NCBI GenBank assembly: GCA_039000515.1
Contig: JBCFYV010000012.1
Location: 8,178,287-8,242,286 of the forward strand
From: Timema cristinae
Lineage: Eukaryota > Arthropoda > Insecta > Phasmatodea > Timematidae
DNA: 64,000 bases
Reading direction: 5' to 3'
Shown here piece after piece: positions 53,205 through 64,000 of this stretch. A program made the translations under genes and the position numbers. Below the pieces are notes generated by a model, which was given only the letters and a program-made list of their open reading frames with translations, made no database searches and was not told where the DNA came from. Within the stretch, counting starts at the first letter, position 1. Each line of letters begins with the position of its first letter.

Positions 53205-54680
53205 TTGCTACCCCTTCTGCCGCACCTTAAGGAAAAACAACATAAACTTTTAGAGAATTATTTATATTTAATTACTCCATGGCATTGCGTTAAAACTTAA
53301 GTAGTATCGCTTTGCAACTAAAGCTCACAAAATTGTATTAATAAATTTGCCAATATCTCAGAAACTATTGGATTTATAAAAATATATTTCATATAAAAGT
53401 TTTTTATTTTTAATAGTACTACAATTTTGCAATCATAAGTTATGTAGTTTCTCAAATATTTGCTGAGATACGGAAGTTTCTGCTTCTGTAAAGTACCCTA
53501 AAATTCATTTTCATGGTAAAATGAAAATATCCAGTTTATTTATAATCTTAATCAACACCCAGATATGAATTTTAATAAAAATCGTTAGTCGATTTTGAGA
53601 AAATCGATTTTTTCTCTTTATGCCCTTTCTTAAACTACTGTTAATTATAAGTTTATACACACAGGCAGACGTGATTGCAAATACAACTTTTTAGCATTTG
53701 GGGGGTCTTGAGACGTTGACATCCATCAATATTTCAGGTTAGATTTTCTTTTGCGGTCGCAATACTTCTACCTTTTGTGTTAGAAAAGTTAAAATATATA
53801 TATATATGTATAGCTTGAAAGTTATTGGTTTTATAAAAAATATGCTTCTTATAAAATATTTGTATTATAAAGAGACCTACATATTTGTAACGATAAGTAA
53901 TTTCATATCTCAAATAGTTTAGGAGATATTATAAAAAAAGATAACTTACGCATCAGGCCGGAGCACTTAAAAGTCATTTTGCCGAAATATTGAGAGAAGC
54001 CATTTTGTTTGAAATATTTATAAATGTTTGGAAATGAAATTTAATCAAAATCGTTAGAGCCAATTTTGAGAATATAGGGTTTTTCTCTTTTTGCCATTCA
54101 GTAAACTACCCTTAATTTTAGGGTTGGGATATCTAATTCTAAAAACCCCTCGGGGCAACCGTATGAAAACCCTAGATATTATTATTATTAGCACCGCGTC
54201 TTACTACCCATTCGGGTTATACTCACTTATGCTAATGTGTAATGGTAGGGTGATTGTGAGAGGAAATGAAGGACCTACAGTTTAACGTGGAATCCGAACC
54301 ACGGTGGAGGCCTGGCATTCCACACATTCACAAGATGTATTGTCAGAGGTGAAGGAAGGGTTTGGTAATCAGATAAATCTGTGCCGGGACAGAGGATTGA
54401 ACCCCGGCCGCCAGCATAGAAGTCTGACACCTTGCCCCTAGACCACCAGGTCACTGAAAACCCAAGATACCAAGTTTTAGCCTGATCAGTAAAATAGTTT
54501 AGGCTCTAGTTGGAGGTGCATACAGACAAACAGACAGACAGGCAGACAGACAGAAAGTCAAAAACAACTTTTTTTTATTCGGGTGGTCATGAAACATCAA
54601 GATTCATCAAAATCTTGAGTTAGATTTTTTTAAAGATACCAATACTTTCTCTAACTCTAAGATATTGAGAAAGTAAAAAG
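53205..54680. repeat. Non-coding repeat family X, copy 2, split by a SINE
   Basis: 53205-54179 and 54456-54680 match copy 1 (45110-46997) from end to end apart from each copy's own insertion. CAGACAGACAGAAAG and CAAAATCTTGAGTTAGATTT lie near its right end. Confidence 0.85.
54180..54455 (-). mobile_element. Composite SINE with a different tRNA-like head
   Basis: A 14 bp duplication GAAAACCCWAGATA flanks it (54166-54179, 54456-54469), with one mismatch. The 3' module on the minus strand (CCCGAATGGGTAGTAAGACG, CGGTGCTAATAATAATAA) is that of the main SINE family. The head, however, is GGTGGTCTAGGGGCAAGGTG with B-box GGGGTTCAATCC, unlike the TGGTGTAGTTAGC head elsewhere. It has a TAA-type tail. 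Confidence 0.9.
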
Positions 54681-57600
54681 GGCTAGATATTCCAAACGAA
54701 ATTTAAAAAAAATGTCATTGCTAGTACTGTACAACTTTTCATTTGAACGTGGGGTGACAAGTTTTGCATGCAAATAACTGACAAAATCAAACAAGCGTTG
54801 CAAGATTTGTTGCCATTTTTATTCCTCTTGTCTAATTTTATGCTAGTTAATAGCATACATTTTTACTTTAGATAAGCATAATTCAAGCTAATTTCAGATT
54901 TGATAGTTTTCTAAATAGTTAATATTCCACTCATGTAGAGAAAAAAAAGCTCCAATGTTCTTATAATCTTTTGAAACTGTTTCTTGTAGGAAGTATGCAC
55001 AATTTTATTTGCTGAACATCTTATAGCAAAACATCTAATTAGTTTGGATTTACCAATCATTGATGATACTCTTTTTCACCATTTGCTAGGCTCCTCTTGT
55101 AGCGTAGGCTTATAGGAGAACATTTTATGTGTTTTATAAGTTTCTTGGAAAATCATGTGATACAGCCTGCTGTGGTTCATATTGTGTTATAAGCGATCAT
55201 ACATTATCACTACAACAATAAGATCATTTGGCAAGGTCACTGTAATTCAAGTCAGGCACAATACTATCTTCTTTTGCAGACTTTACAATACTTTTACCTT
55301 TCTTGACATCTTCTTTTTATTTTATGTGTTTTCCAGAAATATCTCCATGTTGTGAAACTTATGTCTAAGATTTTGTTTTAATTTAATTTATTTGTGGTAT
55401 TTAACGTTCACTTTCAGAACCAATTGATTATAGCAGCACACGACTTATAAATTAATTTAAATCTAGAACTGACACAACAGCCAGCCCCCAGCCATTAATT
55501 TATCATTATGAAAGAGTTAGCTCACATTTCACCAATGATACATTTTTCGACCATGCCAGGAATCGAATCTGGGACTCTTAGCTCAGTGGCCAGGCACGCT
55601 CCCGACATAGCTAAGGTGTCAAACTTTCTGAGAGTTTATATAATTTTTAGTGGCTGCATGAGCACGCATCCAGGACCTCCAGTGTTAGTTTCAAAAAGAA
55701 TAAAATCATATTCATGTTCTTGATTTGATTTTGGTGTAAGAATGTATTTCAATTAGAGCCACTTTTGCTTTTCTTGCCATTTATCTTTGTCTGCCGTAAA
55801 ATATGGTACTGAGCTCCAGAAGTTAGTTGCTTATTAGCCATTGCTCAATATAAAAAATAAATAAGTTATATGAAATCACTGTGATCCTAATTGAATAAAG
55901 TTTAATAGCATTGTTAGTGTTGAAAACAAACTGTTTGTGAACTAACAATTAACTATAAACTCATAAACTATTATGAACAATAAAATAAAGTTTATTATAT
56001 TTTCCTTTTATCTTGTTTTTTATTAAAACAAATAATTTTTATAAAACTATGAGTGATAGTGTAGATAGAAATTAAGTCTGAAACATGATAAAGGTTGGTA
56101 CTACACCTCTGAGGTCTGCGGCCTTGTTGCTCAGTGGTAGCGCCGGCCCTGATTGTATACAACCTTTAGTTAAGTGCGCAAAGGGGTACTTGAAAACAAA
56201 ATTCAGCCATCATTATAAATGACTTCTGCCCTTTAGCCTAACTCTGCAGTTTCGAAGTGCACTTGACTTCCAAGGGTCCTTGGACGGCCTATTCAGACAC
56301 TAACTAGGTTTGAAATACAAGTTTTGGAATGTTTACAAAGATGAATTCAGACTTTTATTTCATTTCACTGTTCTTAACCATACCTTGGCACGATTATTAT
56401 GTGTTTTAACACTTTACAAATTTACACAATATTAAATCATAATTATTTACATTATCATTATGGGTAACATTAATAATATGTTTTTGTGTTTCATTTTTTA
56501 ATCTTATCGATTCTGATATTGATACAACAAATTACTTTGTATAGCATTGATTTGATAGTAGCATAGATAATATTTCAGTTTAGGAAAAATATAAATAATG
56601 TCTTTATTTGGTTGGACAGTAAAATATTTTGTCATATATTTATAATATTTATTGCATTACAGATTACCCAAATATGTTATTGCTTGTGTTCACCAATAGT
56701 TTTATTAGTTTAGTGACACAGTTTTGTTTTACAACGAAATAATGTCAAATCACTGCTTGCTTTGCCATTCAAATACTTGCCTTATGTTGATTGTCATACT
56801 TCATATGTGCCCACACTTTATATTACATACATATATTTTAAATGTACAAACATTTTGACACTATAGTAAACCATTTAGTAGGGGTGTGCAGATATACATT
56901 TTTTACATGGAAAGCCAAACTTGAAAAATGTGAAGCAATGTCAAAGGCTATCTCAAAGATTAGTTTTGTTCGAGTTTCACTTAGTTATAAATGGAGTTAG
57001 GTATAGTAAAATAAGTTAAAATGTAAATTAAAACCTGCTAAATTAATTTCATAAATAAAAACTTGAATTTTTTTTGATAAATATTTTTCAAGATTTTGTT
57101 AAAAGTCCTAGAAAACGTGATTGACAATTGACATTTGGATGGTGTAAATGAGCAAATTAAACTCTACAGCTTGGAAATATAATTCTAGAAATACCATAAA
57201 AATTAGTTAAACCAAAAGTTTAAATGGTACAAAATAAAAGATATTCCTCATTTAGTTACAATTTTTGTGCCATTTTATTACTTTTGTAGAAGTTATTAAC
57301 TTGCTTCAAAATGTTTTCAAAGATGCAAAAGACATGGTAGGTGTTGAAATTGAAGTGATTGAGGGTTAACTTTTACTCTAAGAAACTTCACACACCCCTA
57401 CTGATTAGTAATATTGATATGACAAGATTTCATGACATTAGTTTTGTCAACATTTAGGGCCTATTTTGTTATTTTAACAAACCATCATATTATCAGTGTA
57501 CTGAACTTCCTAAAAACATTAACTATAAGTGTTTTATCTAAAATAGTCTTTAATGGTATAACATTAAGTTAATTACGCTCTCATTTGACATGATTTAAAA

Positions 57601-57784
57601 ATAGTTGAATTAAACTTTTAAAACATATAAAAAATACACTGTACAGTTGAAAGTACACATTAATAAGTTAGTTTTATATGAATAAAATATAGATCAATAT
57701 ACATATCATCTATGGCATAGTTACAGTAATTTCAACCTTTTAGAATAACACATAATATTTAATAGTCCTCACATTAATATGGCA
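54681..57784. other. AT-rich DNA with small tRNA-like scraps
   Basis: No gene. At 55545-55625 the minus strand has a tRNA-like head (ACACCTTAGCTATGTCGGGA with CAGATTCGATTCCTGG), probably a truncated SINE of another family. At 56116-56155 the plus strand reads TTGTTGCTCAGTGGTAGCGC, an A-box-like scrap without a B-box. The rest is featureless AT-rich DNA. Confidence 0.45.
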
Positions 57785-59768
57785 CTTGATAGAAAGCAGA
57801 GGAGAAGATGAACAAAGCATTCAAATTATGTTTTAAGAATAGGAATGAGTAAACAGCGGAAGAGTAAGCCTATAGAGTGAAGAAGAAAAGAGGGATGCGT
57901 GTGATACAAAAGTCCCAGAAGTCCTGGATGCAAGAATGGAGAGATATTGGAAAGGTATATGGAAGGAATTAAGAAAGTGTTATATATTCAGGTAAGAAAG
58001 AGGAGAAGGGAGAAAAGACAATACGTTAGAATGATGTAGGGTATCTTTTGGTAGGATGTTCAACCCGGAAGAGGAGGGGCATGTGTTTGAATCTAAAGAG
58101 CATGAAGAATTAGCAGGAGAAGAGGGAGCTAATCCCACATGAAAAGAGATTGAGAAAACTCTAAATAGGACTGAAAGAGGAAAAGCGCCAGGAGTGGCTG
58201 AACTAAAAGTGGAAAGGATAAGAGCTGCAGGAGAAGTGGGGATACACTTGTTATACAGGGTTCTTTGAGTGATATGGAAGGAGAACAGGATACCAGGAGA
58301 CTAGAGTAAGAGAATTATAGTGCATATCTTTGAGAAAGGGGACATAAGAGGTGTACGAATTATAGAGAAAAATATGATGTGCGACTGTACAGAAATTGAT
58401 GAGAAAATACTGGAAAATAAAATGGAAGGAAGTTGTAAAAAATAACAGTACGAATTTAAGAAACATAGGTCTACAATAGAATTTATCTTTGTTATACGAT
58501 AGCTGTTGGAAAAAAGTTACAAATTTGGGAAGGACTTGGTAATGTTATTTATGGATGTGAAGAAGGCGTATGATAGTGTAGATAGAAATTAAGTCTGAAC
58601 ATAATGAAGGAGGATGGAGTCAAAAGTGTATATTGAGAGTTAAGAGTATGTATGAGGATAACCTAAGTTGTTTTAAGACAGAAGAAGTGGACGAAGTAAT
58701 TCCAAATAAAAAATGGAGTGAAGCAGAGGAGTTCTCTATCACTAAACTACTATTTATATGTAATGGTAATGGATATTGTCATGAAGTGAGCGACAAGAAA
58801 GCTTGGGTCACGAATGGAAGAATCTAGAACCATGTCCAGGGTATTGACTGGCAAACCTAATGTGAAGAGACCATTGGGAAGGCCTAGACACAGATGGGAG
58901 GACAGCATTAGAATGGGCCAGAAAGAGATAGGGTGTAATGAGGTGGATTGGATAGAACTAGCTCAAGATAGCGATAGGTGATGTACTATTGTAAGCAACT
59001 TACGAGTTCCTAATTCCATAAAGTAATTAAGTAAGTAAGGAAGGAAGCTTGGGTAGGAAAGGAAGTACAGGAAAAGCTACAAGAATGAAATGAGGAATTG
59101 AAAGATTGTGAGATGATATTTAGCATGTTAAAGAGTGAAGTGATAGTAATGATAAGTAAGAGGATAAAGCCTAGAAAAGTTATAAAACTGGATGGAGTAG
59201 ATTTGAAAGTACTTAGTTAAGAGTGTAAATTAACTTGGAAGCATTATTGAGGTGAAGGGTGGGAGCAGAGAAATTCTAATGTAAGAATGACAGCATGAGG
59301 AAGTCTTAAACAGGTGTATACAATACCTTTTATGAAAAAGAGAGTATCCCTGAAATTTAAGGAAGTCAGGTATAGGGTCTACTTTGTACCCATAGCTATG
59401 TATGCAGCCGAAACCTAAACATTGGCTGCAAGAGAGACAAGGAAGGTTGATATCATGGGAGTTAAATTTTTAGTAAGAATGCTAGCTGTCCCCAGCTTAA
59501 TTGGGATTAGAAATGAAGATGTTTGGGAGAGTTGGGCTCTAGGGAGTACATAAGATAGCAGAGAAGCAATAGTGAAATGGAAATGAAGTATTTAGAACAA
59601 ATACCCCTAGGATACCAAGAAAGAGACGGAAGGAACAGATAAGAGTTAGTGTGCTAGTGAGAGAGGTAAGGTAGCGATAAAGGCGAAAGAATGTTGGATG
59701 GAAAAAGGAAGATGGAGGCATTTTACTAAGCTGAGCCTACCACGGGCTGGAAACAGTTTATGATTATG
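57785..59768 (+). pseudogene. LINE-A copy 2, with nested LINE-B
   Basis: Decayed text includes ERGKAPGVAELKVERIRAAG (58170-58235), WKENRIPGD, FEKGDIRGVR (corresponding to FNKGDRKR in copy 1), HRSTIEFIFVI, LFMDVKKAYDSVDRN (58540-58590) and, after the nested insert, an EVQEKLQE-like stretch and a C-terminus parallel to 21760-22400. It extends further 5' than copy 1. Stops and frameshifts are numerous. The end is TTTATGATTATGATT, where a SINE begins. Confidence 0.82.
58809..59043 (+). mobile_element. LINE-B 3' end nested in LINE-A
   Basis: AAGCTTGGGT is present on both sides (58799-58808, 59045-59054), a target duplication. The insert codes GKPNVKRPLGRPRHRWED and EIGCNEVDWIELAQDSDR in pieces, matching the C-terminus of the element at 5630-6635, and ends AATTAAGTAAGTAAGG, a TAAG-type tail. 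It is a short 5'-truncated insertion. Confidence 0.88.
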
Positions 59769-60030
59769 ATTTTTTTAGCACTGCGTCTTACTACTCTTTA
59801 GGGTTATACGCTTAATGACTAATTACACTATTGGTTTTAGTGATTGGGAAGGTTATATTTAGAGGAAATGTAGCCACCATTGCATAGAGGAAGAGTGGAA
59901 AACCATTTTGAAGAAACCACCGTCAGTATACCCGACCAAGATTCAAACCTTGATCTCCCCATTGCTGCTGTCCGGCAATCTAGTCTACTGCGAGAGTAGC
60001 ACATCAGACCACGCGGCCATCAAAGAAGTT
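59769..60030 (-). mobile_element. SINE inserted at the LINE-A tail
   Basis: From TTTTTTTAGCACTGCGTCTT (tail complement) to ACCACGCGGCCATCAAAG (head complement), with all family modules present. TTATGATTATGATT on the left and TTATGATGATTTT on the right look like an imperfect target duplication in the GAT-rich LINE-A tail. Confidence 0.85.
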
Positions 60031-63000
60031 ATGATGATTTTAAATTGTTCACTATATATAACTGTAATGTAAGTGATAGATAAGGGAACCAACCAGAAAG
60101 GAGAGTTAGGTTGGATCTTGATAGAAGCAACTCAAGTTTCCTCTTCATTTATTCAAACATTTACTACATTTCTATCTTCTCGTCACTAATTTAATCTTCC
60201 TAACATAGTTACAGATAATATAAAACCCGTAAAAAAACAGAAATAATCAATTACACTAATATTTGGAAAGTATGATAGAAGTAGATGTCTGCGAGCTCAA
60301 GATTTTAATCGAGTCAATCTTGAGTAAATTTTTAAAAAAGCTTAGAATATCAAATCGAGTAGAGATTGGGTTGAATAAATATTTAACTTTTTTAACTGAA
60401 TAAGATAAATTAAAACAGATAGACAATATATTACAATAATTATTTTTCAATTATTTATTAAATACTCAGATTTTTTAATTAAAATACAATAAATTCATAT
60501 ATAGTAAATTATAGGACTAGTTTTTAAATTTTATTAGGATAGTAACAAAAAAAAATTAAAATCTAATAAACGTTAAGTACAGTTTTCAAAAAAGCAATCA
60601 TAAAAATATGTTTGATTGTGCAGATTTTAGCACTGTCTTTTATATATATATTGATGAAATTGTCTAATTCTCAAATCCTTAAGAATATTCAAGATTCGAG
60701 GATTCGAGAAAATATCAGATCCAAGACTCAAATCTAAACAAGAATTTCTTTAATTTATATTTGTTTTAGAGCTTTAATATGGCTTTTGGTGATTCAAAAA
60801 CAAATACAAAGAATTAACTTTACAACCAGGCTTCAAACTAGTAATTTAACACTTACATGTAATATGAATGTTATAATGAATGAATAAAGGAAATGATGTT
60901 GATATTTAGCTACTATTATTTTTATTTTCTATTACCGTTATTACATTACATTTTTGTTTCCTTTTTATGTTCATAATTTTTTCCAAGATTAGGATTTGGT
61001 TTCGGATTCGAATTCGAGATTCAGAACTTTAAGTTTAAGTGGAGATTTTGATTCTTAAAATAGCGGGTTCAACCCAACTCTACTTTTATACAAACAAGTC
61101 TATTAGTTCCCTGCCCATATATCCTACAGCTGTTTGTTTGGTACTGGCCTTCTACTTGGTCTTGAGTACACTTTTGCACCAAACTACAATTGAGAGACTT
61201 ACATTAAGTTATTTGTATTCTAACAACTCTACAGGTAGAGAGATGCCTTGACTAAATAACTTTTGTGCCTCTAGTGGTCTAACTGCATCACTTCAACAGT
61301 GAGTTTTCTCAGTTGCTGACCTTGACCATCTACATAATAGTTTTTTGTTGGTGTTTTCCTCCCCACTCCTTGGCCTACCCCCAAACTGCACATTCAACAA
61401 ATAAAAAAAACAATGACCCATTAATCCACAGACAAAATATGACAAAGAAATAGGCTTTTACAAGAAGATCAAAACTGCCCAAGATAAGAGTATCTATTTA
61501 AAGCTCATGTTAAAGCTCAAATTTTGAGTACAGATCATAAAGAATCGTTGAAACGTCATCTTTTATTTCCCTCTGATAATAAATGTTAAAGAAAATATTT
61601 CCTAAAATTAAAAATTATGCAAAGAAGAATAAGTTGGTGATGAGAAGATGGAAAGCTGAAGAAATGAAGAGAGAAGGTTGTTTCTATCAAGGTTTAATCT
61701 TTCCTTCCATGCAGGTTGGCTTTCTCCTCTATCAATTACATTATATTATTTTAGTGTTTCCACACTGTTTTAATATAGGCCCTACTTATGAAGTATGGAA
61801 GAAGGTATAAGAACGAGGGATTAGAATCAACACAATCTAGCTTTTACGGTGAAAAGAGGAACAAGGTTCACACTATACACTGCTGCCACCGGATAAAGAG
61901 TTAATGGCTGCCTTTTGAAGAAAATAAATATTCGCAGCTCAATCCAGGTTTCATCTTATCAAAATATATTTATAAGTCATTACTCATTATGCAATTATTC
62001 GTTTTATTCCATATAGAAAATGCAAACTATGATTTATCTTTTCAAGTAATGATAAAAAAAGGGCACATACTAACGATATTAGTTGAGTTAGTTACCTAGA
62101 AATCTCTTGAAATAAGGTTGAACGTGTTGTGGCCATATAATGCCTTACTCTTGATTTTAGATTATTACATTAAGAAATACAGGTGGGACAGTCAAAGGGA
62201 AGGGCCATGCTCCATTGTAGTTAGTATTCCTATTTTAACTAAAATAAAATGAACACATTGCTTTACCACATCTAGTCTTGAGTTGGCACTGTCGTAATGT
62301 TGAGTTTAAATGTTTAGTTACCTAAGACATATTTGACACCACTTAAATTTATTTATCATAATATCAACACACAACATCAAACAGATTATTTATTTAGATA
62401 AAAATAGTATTGTCTTTACATTTATATTGTTCACATAAAGTAAGAAAATATATACATCTTTAAGGATTTATTAACTTTCGAAAGAGTTTTCATTTCTCAA
62501 AGTATAATTTACCAAATGCTTCATATAATTTATAAGTCTGAAATAGAAAATATTAATATACTTTAGCTATATTTTGGTTTGATTTGAATGCTTTATACGG
62601 GCCTTATAAAACAATATATAATTTCATCATTATCAGTATTATTAAGAAGCGTTGGTTTGTGTTGGTCCAGTTCAAAGCTATGATTATTTAATATGCGATG
62701 CTATTCCATGTTGTTTGTTGTGACTGTTCCTTATCTTTATCTTTTAGTTCATAATTTAATGTTGAAAATTTTTATACAATTCAATCTGTTCCATCCACAG
62801 AAAACTAAGGAATATTCTAATTTTTATAACTCAAAATAAATATTTTTTCCTTAAAAATTTGAATCTATATTTTAGAACTACATTGTTTACCATTGGTTTA
62901 TTCTGACATAACTTCATGAAAATTATCAACCAGACCCCAGACCATTAATTTACCAACTAATTGAATGCAGCTTCATGTTATATTTCTAACAACAAATGTT

Positions 63001-64000
63001 ATCAATCAGATAGGATTTCTACTTTCTATAGCAGTGCAGCTTTAATGACCCTCCAGACTAACCCAAATAATGGAACAAGCAAGGTAGCCTGCAAGAATAT
63101 ATATATTAAAATTAGAACCAGTATAAAACTAAAAATTTTGTGGTATTCTGATTATATATACCATCAGTGAGCTGACAACCTGTTTTATTGCAGATTTTTT
63201 TTATAAGGCAGAACAAGGTTATGCTATTTCCTAATATAGAGGTCAATGAACCTGAATAAAAGAGGTGGTAGTGTGAGCCCCACTGATCTTTAGCAAATAT
63301 AGAATTATTAAGAACCTAATTATATTTGAATAAAACAAAATATCATTGTGGGAAAGTTAACTTTTTATGTTAATGTTTTATAAGAATTAGATTCAAGACA
63401 TTCTTGGGTAAAACTAAGATTCGGATCGAAGAACAGGTAAATTCAACTCATCTCTACCTAAAACTATATATCTTTATTTGAGCATAAAAATCAAGATATT
63501 CATATTTTACACCCATCCAAAATTACTTCTGACGTGTATACAATCTAATAAAAGCTCAATCCATTGTCCCCCAAACAGAGATGAAAATGAATTATCAGAT
63601 AAACAGGTGATCTCTAAACCAGGGTATCAGATGGAATGAAGGAGAATGTTTAGAGATTATCAGAAACAAGTCTGCCTAGTTTCCTGCCAAGGGAAATTTC
63701 TGTTGGATGTGAGAAATCGATGGTAATATAAATGATCTGCAAACATTAACAGTTTAGATTGTATAAGTTTGCACATAATCGATTTAAATGAGGATATATT
63801 AAACTAATCAAATAGTTCAAAAATTTGGAATACCGGTACCACTTTCTTAATAGTTAGTTATCTCTGTTTGGGAAAAACTACCAGAAAAAAAAAAATCAAA
63901 AGTACCTTTTGCCAAAAAATTTAGGTTAATGGCCTTGTATACAGACTCCGTATCCGTAAGGTGCATAGTCCATGGTCCAAAATAGCTTGACCTCACAGTG
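60031..64000. other. AT-rich DNA, no gene recognised
   Basis: Between 60290 and 61070, and again near 63410-63440, phrases of the type AAGATTCGAGGATTCGAG and ATTCGAATTCGAGATTCAG recur with no fixed period, suggesting a decayed simple or satellite-like repeat. Short open frames at 60256-60450, 61039-61251, 61583-61810 and 62961-63170 have no recognisable content. I see no exon, RNA or transposon relic that I can support in the last 4 kb. Confidence 0.5.

Noticed and set aside
56110..56160. Possible tRNA gene (TTGCTCAGTGGTAGCGC)
   Set aside because: No B-box or cloverleaf follows.

Overview
The window looks like nuclear DNA of an arthropod, most probably an insect. It is AT-rich and intron-bearing, has (TA)n, (CA)n and (TAA)n microsatellites, and is crowded with decayed retrotransposons. 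The only host protein gene I recognise is Rheb, a small GTPase of the TOR pathway, on the minus strand with four exons between 7400 and 13010. Its protein reads closest to insect Rheb. A hemipteran-type insect is possible, but that is a guess from the style of the repeats.

Layout. 11-3376: a 3.4 kb foldback-like element whose inverted ends are built from ~104 bp tandem units. 3377-6635: non-coding DNA, a tRNA-derived SINE and a decayed LINE (called LINE-B here). 7400-13010: Rheb, with a 235 bp MITE and several SINEs in its introns. 13850-22403: one copy of a second LINE (LINE-A) split by two insertions, a 2443 bp DNA transposon (13999-16441) and a 4.7 kb Ty1/copia element (16578-21268). Both insertions have clean target-site duplications, and removing either rejoins the LINE reading frame. 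24108-26685: a second copy of the same DNA transposon family. Its termini (CAC...GTG, TTA target duplications) and protein (N-terminal CxxC domain, candidate DDE residues, a CxxC knuckle after the second Asp) suggest a divergent CACTA/CMC-like transposase. I could not assign it to a named superfamily, and it is the best candidate for something undescribed.

28212-29130 is unassigned GC-rich DNA. 29580-39207 is a scrambled, decayed ribosomal DNA block: the 3' end of an R1-like LINE, external spacer with subrepeats, the first ~1.1 kb of an 18S gene on the plus strand, an ~84 bp subrepeat array, a minus-strand R1-like LINE, a ~103 bp subrepeat array, and the 3' ~0.9 kb of a 28S gene on the minus strand. 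The two rRNA pieces are in opposite orientation and both carry changes in conserved positions, so this is an rDNA-derived pseudogene block and not a working unit.

39540-42070 holds a cluster of minus-strand SINE fragments and a (CA)44 tract. After that come a BEL/Pao pol relic (42382-44160), two copies of a non-coding repeat (45110-46997, 53205-54680), each split by a datable insertion (a Jockey-type LINE 3' end, a SINE), the 5' half of a Jockey-type LINE (48256-50210), PIF/Harbinger-like and hAT-like transposase fragments (51771-52800), and a third LINE-A copy with a LINE-B insertion (57785-59768) followed by a SINE. From 60031 to the end I see no gene.

Apart from Rheb, every protein-coding trace belongs to a mobile element and is broken by stops or frameshifts. 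The genes do not form a pathway; the biology here is nested transposition around one conserved gene and an rDNA-derived block.
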